A stretch of 64,000 bases of DNA, taken from NCBI GenBank assembly GCA_018257865.1, contig JAEUBA010000002.1, positions 62,001 through 126,000 of the forward strand, read 5' to 3'. Numbering within the stretch: position 1 is the first letter of the stretch; each line of letters begins with the position of its first letter. This DNA is from Stereocaulon alpinum (lineage: Eukaryota; Ascomycota; Lecanoromycetes; Lecanorales; Stereocaulaceae). A program made the translations under genes and the position numbers. Below, piece after piece: positions 55,061 through 64,000 of the stretch. The notes below the pieces were generated by a model. It was not told the origin of the DNA. It saw only the letters and a program-made list of their open reading frames with translations, and ran no database searches.

Positions 55061-56160
55061 AGCTGATAACGGAATTACGTACTGTGAGAAAGGAATGGTC
55101 TACCCCATTGGATGTTGCGGGAGACAGCGTTAATAGCAAGTAAAGCACAGCAAGGAAAGCTTCGTGAATTGTTCTAGGAAGATGACATGTATCATGGCCT
55201 CGATCCGACAAAGTGCCCTGGGTACAATTGAAATTTCGCCCCCAATAGGGAAGTCGCGCTAGCAACGCTAGCTCCTTTGCGACCTCCTGTTACTGTACTG
55301 GGTACCTCGTAGACAAGCCCTTGCCGCTCCTGAACATCACGTCAGTGACCACTACGGATATCATGCAAAGTCGGTAGCAAGTCAATCACGACCACAAGAT
55401 ATATGATGCCACTCTGCGCATCTCTGGGTATCATTCACTGTCAGCAGTGGATCATGTCACAGCCTAGCCATGGGATGACGTGCGGCATCATATCTTCGAT
55501 TGGGAAGCTATAACAGAGCACACCCCAGTATCATGTTTTTCATGCCAGCAAAGTCCTCAATAGTAACTGAGTCCTGCAAGAGTCATGCTATACTGCGAAA
55601 ACCAGGTCTCGGAAGAAAAACAGATGAAAATTCTGATTGTTTACGAAACCCTCCTTCCAACAGCGGTTTTCGGTGTAGTGTGTGACCATGCCCCTAGCCT
55701 TCCGACTCGCCCTTTATCGATTTCTTTTACGGCCTATCACTAGACATTGTTAAGCATCAGGAGATGTGCCAATCGAACGATTCTAGTGTCTTTCCTCGAT
55801 GGTTGTCGCCATATCTTTTTCGTTGTGCCTCAGTCAATATTTGCCTAACAGGACTTTTGTCTTAGATCACCAGGGATGCGATAGATTCTGTTCTGTCTGA
55901 TATCTTGTCTAGCAGAATACGCTTTACGTCATTCAGGGTGCTTCGCACAACGGATAGGCGGACCCCGCGAGAGAGGAACAACACTGATATACTTCGACTT
56001 ACAAACTACAAGCTATTGCCTCCCGGGCCAAGGAACCGCAATCGCGTCAATGTCTATCTCTGACATCACTGCAGGTCGTTGAAGCAGCAACAACAACAGA
56101 CTGTCTTGAGCCACGGACTGGGACGCCTGGTTCTTTCGCTGCTGTCTAGATCTTACAAGA
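55061..56160. other. Intergenic region
   Basis: 1.1 kb without a supported gene; presumably the upstream region of the permease gene. Confidence 0.5.
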
Positions 56161-57998
56161 ATGGGCATTGAACCAGAGAAGACGGTTTGGCCCCCAGGTT
56201 CAAACCCTAGCCCTGATGAGTTCTCAAGTACAGAGACGTTTGATAAAGATCTCGCAGCAGCGATTGCACCGGAACGTGCGCAAGACTTTGACGACATCAT
56301 CGAACGTCGGGTTCTTCGCAAGATTGACCTTTTCCTGATACCTTGGATGTGGATTGGGTATGGATTCGTGTACTACGACAAGGTATATAGTGACCCTTTC
56401 TGTCCGTAGAACTTCCTCGGCTCTGAAGTTGACATGAAAAGGCAATCCTGGGCAGCGCCGTTCTGTTCGGCATGACAAAGGATCTTTCCCTCAGCGTACT
56501 GAACCATTCAACCAATCCCCCTACCATGGTTACAACCCGTTTAAGCTGGGCGACATCGATCTTCTATTTTGGGATGCTCGCTGGTCTCTACCCAATGACC
56601 TTCATACTGCAGCGCTTTCGAATTGGGAGAGTCCTTGGGATACTGGTAATTCTCTGGGGAATGGTTGCCATGCTCACGGCCGCTGTCACTTCCTGGCGTG
56701 GTCTATACGCTCAGCGCTTCTTCCTCGGCTTCATAGAGAGCGTCATGCCCACTGCATTCATGTGTATCGTTAGCGGCTATTACACACAACAAGAGCAAGC
56801 ACTTCGGCAGAGCTGGTGGTTCTCTTCCACCGGAGGCTGGACTATCATTGGAGGAGCTTTGAATTATGGGTTTGCCCAGATCACTGGAGGATCCCTTGCA
56901 CGTTGGCAGTACATTTACCTACTCGCGGGCTCGCTAACGATTATCTTTGGGGCAGTGTGCTTCATGGTGCCCAACTCAGCAGTGACTGCTTGGTTCTTGT
57001 CCCCAGAAGAACGTGTAGTCGCAGTGGAAAGGCTGAGGAAAGGCCAGACTGGTGTAAGATGCCAGACCATCAAGTGGTATCAGATTCGAGAGGCAGCATT
57101 GGACATCAAGATCTGGCTTGTGGCATTCATGATGGCTGGCGCGTAAGTCAGACCGTTGCCTCCCGAAGATATGCACTGATCAATGCAGATACACTGTAAA
57201 CGGTGCTGTCTCTGGCTTTGGACCTCTGATTGTCTCTACATTTGGGTAAGAGTCGTACATGCAAGATGAGCTTCGAGAGCCTTCATCTGACAAGGTTCCT
57301 TTCAGCTGGTCGACTCTCGATTCCATACTTCTTCAATTCCCGCTTGGCGGTGTTGTTTTCATCTTCATCCTTCTGACTGGTTGGCTTTCGAGTCGGATAC
57401 CGAACATTCGCCTAATCCTCTTGATCCTTTGTTGCTTGCCAGTGATAGCTGGCTGTGCCATGATTTGGCGTAGCAGCTGGACTCGTCGAGCTGCCGCGCC
57501 TGTTGCCGGCTACACTATTATTGGGTTCTTCGGCCCAGTAGTCAGCTTAATCATTAGTATCGGCATGGCTAATGTTGCAGGCGCAACGAAGAAGAGCTGC
57601 ACAGCAGCCGCAATATTCGTGGCATATTGTGTCGGCAATGTACGCATCGTCTAAACCTTGCCACCTAAGGTACTGAGGCATTTACTCAACAAGTCACAGA
57701 TAATCGGACCGCAGCTGATAAAAACGCCGACACTCAAGAAGCACTATCCTGAGCTTTGGCTCGGTCTTATTATCTGGTATGTATTGCCTCGTTACTTTCT
57801 CCATTGAGAAGGTCCAGTCAAGCTAAACACCAGTCTAGCTATTGCATTGTCATTGCTTTAGCCATAGTGCTTTACCTAGTGCTTCGTGGGGAGAATAAAC
57901 GCCGAGAGTCTCTCCGATTGGATGAGGCGGGTCGGGATCGGCTTGCGTTTCAAGACCTGACGGATAAGGAGAACGCATACTTTCGATACGTTCTTTAG
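56161..57998 (+). CDS. MFS anion:cation symporter, allantoate-permease (Dal5) type
   Basis: Six exons, 56161-56382, 56442-57142, 57189-57245, 57306-57639, 57700-57776 and 57839-57998 (introns 59, 46, 60, 60 and 62 nt), give 516 residues. The layout is that of the Dal5/Tna1 family: a cytosolic N-terminus, RRVLRKIDLFLIPWMWIGYG and VYYDKAILGSAVLFGMTKDL (helix 1-2), FYFGMLAGLYPMTFILQRF, the family block SFIESVMPTAF-like GFIESVMPTAFMCIVSGYY, then REAALDIKIWLVAFMMAGAY and helices through IIGPQLIKTPTLKKHYPELW. These transporters import organic anions such as allantoate, nicotinate, pantothenate or small peptides; substrate here is unknown. Confidence 0.92.
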
Positions 57999-58578
57999 GG
58001 ATCAAGGCCGATCGGAGCGTGCTCTGGGTACAGAATAGGTTATCACTGCCGACGGTTAAGCTTCAGAAGCTTCAGAAGCTTCAGAACCTTTTTATCATTA
58101 GTGCGCCACGCCCGGCTTAATTTCCGTTGATTATATGCATAGTCAACGTCTGTCATTACATTAGCTCAGAGCCTTCCTCAATCCTCTATGGTGCTCACAG
58201 GGAAGTGAGGATAGATCAATTGTCGGTTGATTCGTCCAATGTATTAGGTTCATCCAGAGGTACCCGTGCTACCCCGCAGTTTGGGCTATGACGGCGGTTT
58301 TTGTTGAGAAAGGGTTCACAAAAAGACCGAGTTTCTGGCCGAACACCTTGAGGTATGCAGGAGCTTCTGCATCTCGATGTCATACCTTACCTACCTTAGG
58401 CATCATTCGTCCAATAGCTTGGTCGTCATGCAGTGCACTGATCACGCGCATGACTTTTAATCTTATCTCTTATCCTCTATATATTTGAGTCCATTCCCTT
58501 CAAAACAAACATTGGGAATTGGCTCTGCTATTCACCACAAGAAGCTTGACCGAGCTTGACTTCACAGCTGCCACCTTG
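57999..58578. promoter_or_regulatory. Intergenic promoter region of the sugar-transporter-type gene
   Basis: 0.58 kb. A TATA-like tctatatatt at 58476-58485 lies about 95 bp before the start at 58579. Three perfect 9-bp units (agcttcaga) stand at 58059-58085. Confidence 0.45.
58059..58085. repeat. Three-copy 9-bp tandem repeat (agcttcaga)
   Basis: Three exact consecutive units just after the permease gene; each unit contains ttc/gaa-like half sites. Confidence 0.8.
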
Positions 58579-60719
58579 ATGTCTAACAACAGCGAATCGC
58601 CTACGGGTGAGAAGAACACAATGGGACACTACGTCGATGGTAAATTGAAGCTTGAGCATGTTGAGCCCACCACCCATCGCAACATGTCCGTCGCCACGGA
58701 TGGAGGCCGCCAATACTCTACTGGTGGAGCCCGCAGGATGAGCGAATGGGATGCAATGAGAATTGCCAAGGAAGGTGGAGTAGAGATTGATGAGGAAATC
58801 GAGCTGCTTGAGATCGAATTGCGAGAGAACCCTGTCAAGCACGGCTTCTTCAGCCCAGTCATCAAGTTCCAGAACCCTGCCCATTTCACCTGGCTACTGG
58901 TCGCCTTCGCATCTATGGGAGGCCTGCTTTCCGGAATCGACCAGTCCTTGATCAGCGGTGCCAATCTATTCATGCCACAAAGCTTACACCTTGACACTTC
59001 ACAGGTCTCTCTAGTGGCATCTGGCGTCCCTCTTGGTGCTATAGGAGGTGCTCTCCTTCTAGGACCTATTAACGAGGCCGTAGGTCGAAGAATGGCGATC
59101 ATTATCTCTCTCATCTTGTATACCATTGGCGCGGCATTGGAGGCTGGTGCCATCAGCTTCGGCATGATGGTCGCTGGCCGTGTGATTCTGGGCTTGGGCG
59201 TCGGCCTGGAGGGTGGGACTGTCCCAATCTATGTCGCTGAATCTGTGGCCAGAAAGTACCGTGGAAACTTGGTGTCACTCTACCAGTTCAACATCGCCTT
59301 GGGCGAGGTGTTTGGTTACGTCGTAGCTGCCATCTTCGTCAATGTCAAGGTAAGAAACCCCAACCTTGTTATACGCGAGCGGCTACTGACCACTCATGTT
59401 GCCTTCTAGAGCGGCAGCTGGCGCTACATGTTGGGCTCCTCCTTGGTCTTCTCCACCATAATGCTCGTTGGCATACTTTTCATGCCAGAATCACCTCGCT
59501 TTCTCATGCATAAAGGCCGAACCCTCGAGGCATTCAACGTCTGGAAGCGTATCCGTGGCACCGAACTGCAAGAAAATAGGGAAGAGTTCTTCGTCATGAG
59601 ACACGCCGTCACTGCGGAATTCGAAAATAAGAAGAGTCGCTCAGGTTCCTTTGCCTGGCTGGACTTCTTCACTGTGCCTCGAGCCCGTCGTTCGATTGTT
59701 TATGCAAACATCATGATCTTCCTTGGTCAATTTACCGGTATCAATGCAATTATGTATTACATGACAACACTTCTGAATCAAGTTGGGTTCGATTCCAAAC
59801 AAGCTGTCTTCATGTCCCTTGTGGGTGGCGGCTCCCTCCTTCTCGGTACGTACTCTCCGGGTGTTTCCTCTTTGTCTAGACCACTATTTGGGTCTCAGGA
59901 GCGGTTCTGGGACCCATGAATGGAGCCATGCTCCTCAAACTTATGGCCTAACCCGTTTTTCTATTCACAAAGTAGGGCGCTAATCAGAGGTTTTACTCAG
60001 GCACCATCCCCGCAATTTTCTACATGGAGCGATTCGGTCGTCGATTCTGGGCTTGTGCTATGCTTCCCGGCTTCTTCATCGGCCTAGTCATCATCGGTTG
60101 CAGCTACCTGATCGATAACAAGACGCATACCGGCGCTGCAGAAGGGGTTTACATCACCGGTTAATAATCCTCAGAAACCCCTATTCCTAATCCCACAAAC
60201 ATCGTCATATATCCCGTACTACAGTATACTAACATTAAAAACCCCCCAACAGGCCTCATCCTCTACGAAGGCTTCTTCGGCTCCTACGCCTGCCTAACCT
60301 GGGTCATCCCCGCCGAAGTCTACCCCACCTACCTCCGCTCCTACGGCATGGAAACCTCAGACGTAACCCTCTTCTTCTGCTCCTGGCTCGTAACCTACTT
60401 CTTCGCCGACATGCAGCGCGCCATGTCCCGCATCGGCCTGACGCTAGGCTTCTACGGCGGCATCGCTGTCCTGGGCTGGTTCTATCAGCTGCTGTTCATG
60501 CCGGAGACGAAGAATAAAACGCTCGAGGAAATCGATATTCTGTTTTCGCAGCCGACGGGGGAGCTTGTGCGGCAGAATTTGAGGGGCGTGGTGGAGAATT
60601 GTAGTGATCTTGTGCATGGGCGGTGGGGGAGGGTTTTTCGACCGAGTCCGGAGTCGCCGTTGCCGGAGGCGCATAAGGAGAGTGGTGTGGGGCCTGTGGG
60701 GAAGGAGGTGCAGGGGTAG
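58579..60719 (+). CDS. MFS sugar-transporter-family permease (polyol/inositol-like)
   Basis: Exons 58579-59349, 59410-59845, 60001-60159 and 60253-60719 (introns 60, 155 and 93 nt) give 610 residues. Sugar porter signatures: GGLLSGIDQSLISGANLF (GxxxGxD), NEAVGRRMAI (loop 2-3 D/NxxGRR), VAGRVILGLGVGLEGGTVPI and YVAESVARKYRGNLVSLYQF (PxYxxExxxxxxRG), ILFMPESPRFLMHKGR (PESPR), FLGQFTGINAIMYYMTTLL, MERFGRRFWA and LLFMPETKNKTLEEID (PETKxxxLEE). The N-terminus is unusually long (about 105 residues before helix 1). Proton-driven uptake of a sugar or polyol is likely; the exact substrate is not. The 155-nt intron and the GTTAAT donor of intron 3 are atypical but keep frame. Confidence 0.92.
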
Positions 60720-61038
60720 ACAATGTGGCGAGAATCTACTGGTAGGGGAAGTTATGAGATCGGATTTAATGTGAAGCCAGTCCTGAATATTATTGCATTT
60801 AATAGAGCGTTTTGGCGTATGACATGACTCGATGATCTTGCTATACATAGACGTACCACCAGCTATTTTTGCAATGCCACTTGGTAACCATACCGAGATT
60901 TTGCGAAACCATGCCATGAAATTGGACCCAGTCCGGAAGCAAGATTTGCAAGATATACGAAACCTCCCCTGTGACAAGTGGTTTTAAGCGAGAATACCCT
61001 CATTGACCACCATAACGCCCGATGTAGATCGTCTCTTC
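60720..61038. other. Short convergent intergenic region
   Basis: About 0.3 kb between the converging sugar-transporter and RTT103 genes; UTR-like only. Confidence 0.6.
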
Positions 61039-62444
61039 TCAGCGTGCACCACCGCTCTCAGCCCTCAGCAACTCGGCAACGTCTTCATCCAAATCAGCCA
61101 TTGCGTCCTCCCCCACGCCAAAGTCGGGGATATCATCGTCCAATTTACGTTTCTTTGGCGTATTGCCACCAGTGTGTCCGGCGTACGGTCGCGTTTGAGG
61201 CATGGAAAGACTAGACAGAAGATCGGCCCCTGCCTGCAGAGGGGCAGCAGGAGCTTGAATCGGTCGGCGAGGATCAGCAGAAGCAGGACGCTGCTCGAGT
61301 ATTTGTGCTGGAGCAGGAGACTTCCTTTCTGGGCGCGACTCAGGCGGTGGAGTGAGTTCTTCAATGTCGGGACGTTCTGGTTCAACAGATGTGTTCTCGC
61401 CAGGCGATGCAGCGCCATTGGTCTTTGAGCCGAAGGTTGGGCTGTGTGCTGTTACGGGTGTGGATTCCGCGGATAGGCCCCGCATGATGCCGTCTTCTAC
61501 GTCACGTTTTCTTGATTCCATTGCATTTTTGCGGCTTGTGAGGGTCTCTTTTTGAAATTCCTCTTTGGTGAGTGCCAATCGATTTGTTTCAATGATCTTT
61601 TCGAGTCCTTCTATCAAGCCACGGCGAGCTTTGATACTATCTGAGACGGCACTCTCAGCACTGGCGAGATTCTTAACGAGGGCGCTGAGGCGGGCTGCGT
61701 GGACTGGTGGTGTTGGGGTGGGTTTGCTTGGATCGTTGAGTTTGTCATATTCGCTTTCAGCTGTTGGCACCGCGCTGGTGGTGGTTGCTACTGCCTTGGA
61801 GACAGCAATCTGGAGAGGTACGAGAGGCTGAATCTCTGGTGGTGCTGATGGGCCGGAAGAGCCTCCGAATAAAGAGCCACCAAGGAGTGGCTTCTTGTTC
61901 GAGGAACGCGATTTGTCGAGCTCTGAGAAACGCGTTAGTGCCGATTTGAATTAGAGAAGGTTTCACATACCATCTATGCGTGCTTCTATGGCTTCTTGGA
62001 TGGTGGGCTCGAAGATCTGCCGCTGTCTCCATACTTCGACGACACGGCGGAGCTTATTCTTCACTTCATCCGTAGCCCCTTTGTATGCAATGGCGGTGGC
62101 TTCAGTGATGATGGGAGAGAAGGCGAGGAGGAATTCATCTTTCTTGCGAGCCTTGGATTGCTGGGCGACTTCGTTGGCAAGGTAGATCAGGTTGAGACGT
62201 TTGTTTGAGCCAGAGTCTTTGAGGCGCTGTAGCCAGAGCGTGCCCGTGCGGTCTGCATGCCTCCTGATTGTCAAGCGTCAGCAGATGGTGAAGTGACGAC
62301 ACCAGACGATGATGTACAAAGAGCACAAACGGAGGTGTAGCCGTACCTATGGAACATAACCCATTGCGCTACTGTTACAATGCTCTCTTGCGTCTCATTC
62401 AAAGCTGACAGCTTCGCCTTGACTGCATCGTCTGTATACGCCAT
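61039..62444 (-). CDS. RTT103: CTD-interacting transcription termination factor Rtt103
   Basis: Exons 62444-62347, 62263-61971 and 61922-61039 (introns 83 and 48 nt) give 424 residues. Rtt103 binds the Ser2-phosphorylated C-terminal domain of RNA polymerase II and acts with Rat1 in termination. The N-terminal CID domain is complete: AYTDDAVKAKLSALNETQES, IVTVAQWVMFHRRHADR (junction 1), LWLQRLKDSGSNKRLNLIYL, ANEVAQQSKARKKDEFLLAF, KLRRVVEVWRQRQIFEPTIQ. Then comes KSRSSNKKPLLGGSLFGG, a helical dimerisation region (SALVKNLASAESAVSDSIKA) and a disordered Pro/Ser tail with a nuclear-signal-like PKKRKLDDD and an acidic end. Confidence 0.93.
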
Positions 62445-62717
62445 GTCTACTGCTCTACGAGCCCTCTGCAGCTAGGTAATCTTTGAGTGTTTGTTGTGGT
62501 GTCAAAGCTTGATGCGGAAGTCGCTGGCGGAAATGGCAGGCGCGCTAAGCGGGTCCTCTAAATATATCAATTGATACGGGTAGCACCTTAGCTTTAGGGA
62601 TTATTGAATGCCGCGAAGCTGTTCACTTCTTCCACTAATAACACCTTCATAGCGATCAAATCTGGATCAAATCCCGCTACTTACTCAATCCCACCTTCAT
62701 ACAAACTTGTTCACACC

Positions 62718-63623
62718 ATGGCAGACCGTTTTCCGTCATTAGAAGACTTCAATGAAGGCAAGCTGATGCTTAGTACCCGTCTCTCAGATGGGCATTTGTT
62801 AACGGAGTGGCCTAGGACAAACCGAACCAGCACCCGGACAAGCCGATGGAGGAGCTGACGACTTCTTGTCACGTGAACGAGCGTTACTGGGAGACGATGC
62901 CGCTCAATTTGCCTCGGCTGGCGACAATACAGCAACTGTTGAAGATGGAGACGACCTACTAGGCGGTGGTGGCAGCTACGGTGGAGGGCAAGCTGGAGGT
63001 GAAGAGATCACAGAATTTGAGAGCTCGTATCCTGCAGTTGATACCCAGAATCAGGTAAGCTTCGAGTCACGCCGCAATGAAACCTTCATCAGACGTCATT
63101 GCTCACAGCCATCATAGCAAGTAGGACCTGGCGGTACTATCACAGGAGCAGGTACTCCATTCCAGCCGTCCTACAGTAGTTACGCAGCACCAGAAGAGGA
63201 ATCAGAGCCAGTCCGGTAAGTCCTTTTTCAAACTTCGTATGAGGTGGATTAGCCTGACTAAATTTTTGCAGTCAATGGCGGGAGCGTCGAGATCTTCAGC
63301 TTGCAGAACGGGAGAAAGTCTCAGCCTCGAAAAAGGAAGAGACTATCAAGGCCGCCCGACAAAATCTGGACGACTTCTACGAGAACTACAGCCAGAAGAC
63401 GGAGAAGCAGGTGGCTAAGACTCGCAAGGAAGCTGAGGAGTTCTTAGCGAACCGAGAGGATACTTCAGCTGGAGGGACGAGCTGGGAGCGGATAGCAAAA
63501 TTGGTCGATCTTAGCGGAAAGGGAGCAAAAGGTGGAGCGAGCGGAACTGGCAAGGAGAAGTTCCGGGAGATGCTGCTTGATCTAAGGAAGGATGAGAAGG
63601 CGCCTGGAGCTACTGGGTATTAA
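62718..63623 (+). CDS. CLC1: Clathrin light chain (GC-AG first intron)
   Basis: Exons 62718-62757, 62816-63054, 63118-63215 and 63272-63623 (introns 58, 63 and 56 nt) give 242 residues. It regulates clathrin heavy chain assembly at the Golgi, endosomes and plasma membrane. Marks: MADRFPSLEDFNEG joined to QTEPAPGQADGGADDFLSRE, RALLGDDAAQF, EEITEFESSYPAVDTQNQ, then RQWRERRDLQLAEREK and the coiled-coil heavy-chain-binding helix, ending SWERIAKLVDLSG and KEKFREMLLDLRKDEKAP. The first intron begins GCAAGC, not GT, and ends CTAG, with a TTAAC branch-like site; no GT donor gives a sensible protein. Confidence 0.93.
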
Positions 63624-63941
63624 AAAATTGTTTTTGAAATTGGTGGTCTCGAAGTCGACGTCCGAGCATACTGCATGTCGATCGACTAGCAGAGGCGTTC
63701 GGGACCTGTATATACATGAGCATCTGTGGGGCTTGATCTTGGGCTGCAGAGCCAGCTTAATCATGCGTCTGAAATAGTAGGAATCTATTACTAAAACCGT
63801 TTCTACTAGTGAAATATGACCATGGTAAAGAATTGGGCGTTCTCGAACATTCTGACGTAGAGCTCGAGCCTCGTGCTACTACATATTTACACCACCCTCC
63901 AATATTGTGGATACTTGCAGATAGACAAGTTAGTACTCACA
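63624..63941. other. Intergenic region before CDC37
   Basis: 0.3 kb; only 3' UTR and the CDC37 promoter are expected here. Confidence 0.6.
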
Positions 63942-64000
63942 ATGGTCGTGAATTACAGCAAATGGGATGCTCTCGAGCTTTCAGACGACTCAGACATAGA
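63942..64000 (+). CDS. CDC37: Hsp90 co-chaperone Cdc37, N-terminus only
   Basis: The last 59 bases start a coding region reading MVVNYSKWDALELSDDSDI, which matches the invariant Cdc37 N-terminus (VxYSKWDxLELSDDSDIEVHPNVD in the family), including the Ser in the SDDSD casein kinase 2 site. Cdc37 delivers kinase clients to Hsp90. The rest lies beyond the window. Confidence 0.9.
   Translation, partial: MVVNYSKWDALELSDDSDI

Noticed and set aside
56188..56210. tRNA B-box-like sequence (ggttcaaaccc)
   Set aside because: It lies inside the first exon of the Dal5-type permease (residues PGSNPSP) and has no A box or cloverleaf.
52138..60719. Secondary-metabolite gene cluster
   Set aside because: No polyketide synthase, peptide synthetase, terpene synthase or cluster regulator is seen in the window.

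Overview
This is a stretch of nuclear genome from a filamentous ascomycete (Pezizomycotina). The evidence is short introns (46-93 nt, with a few longer) with GT-AG borders and CTNAC-like branch sites, single-copy fungal housekeeping genes on both strands with no operon-like order, and fungal-only families (Doa10, Yaf9, Rtt103, Dal5-type permeases, a velvet-like protein, GPI-anchored PLC-like protein). A dothideomycete is my best guess, but that is inference from protein flavour only. All gene models below were spliced by hand from the sequence; reading frame closes exactly across every junction given.

Layout. 0-11 kb is a dense housekeeping block: a partial, probably mitochondrial protein (running off the left edge), SYF2 splicing factor, a COQ11-like NAD(P)-binding protein, YAF9, an HBN1/FRM2-type nitroreductase, a small conserved protein, inositol-pentakisphosphate 2-kinase, an ECM15/UPF0045 gene in four small exons, and a GPI-anchored PLC-like protein. 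11-22 kb has a Gln/Gly-rich small protein, a zinc polyol dehydrogenase, a flavodoxin-less FAD/NADP reductase-like protein with a Cys cluster, the DBP9 helicase and a conserved LRR-like protein. 22-30 kb is looser: two tiny membrane proteins, a divergent velvet-domain candidate, mitoribosomal mL60, a decayed D123/CDC123-like pseudogene, a small basic protein, and TRAPP subunit TRS20. 30.4-41.2 kb is a head-to-head pair of large ER genes: a 1551-residue Ala/Ser repeat protein ending in KDEL, and the Doa10/SSM4 ubiquitin ligase. 41.2-52.1 kb is gene-poor and rich in simple repeats, holding one gene, a TALE homeobox transcription factor. 52-61 kb is an accessory-looking group (epoxide-hydrolase-like enzyme, small secreted protein, Dal5-type permease, sugar-transporter-family permease). 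61-64 kb returns to housekeeping: RTT103, clathrin light chain, and the first codons of CDC37 at the right edge.

What stands out: the KDEL repeat protein sharing a promoter region with Doa10 is the best candidate for an undescribed component (an ER-lumenal, amphipathic-repeat protein of unknown role). Other items worth checking are the D123-like pseudogene, the velvet-like protein, the Cys-cluster reductase, a GC-AG intron in clathrin light chain, and two introns with no stop codon and a length divisible by three (IPK1 and the hydrolase) whose retention would add residues without breaking the protein. No tRNA, rRNA, transposon or CRISPR array was recognised.
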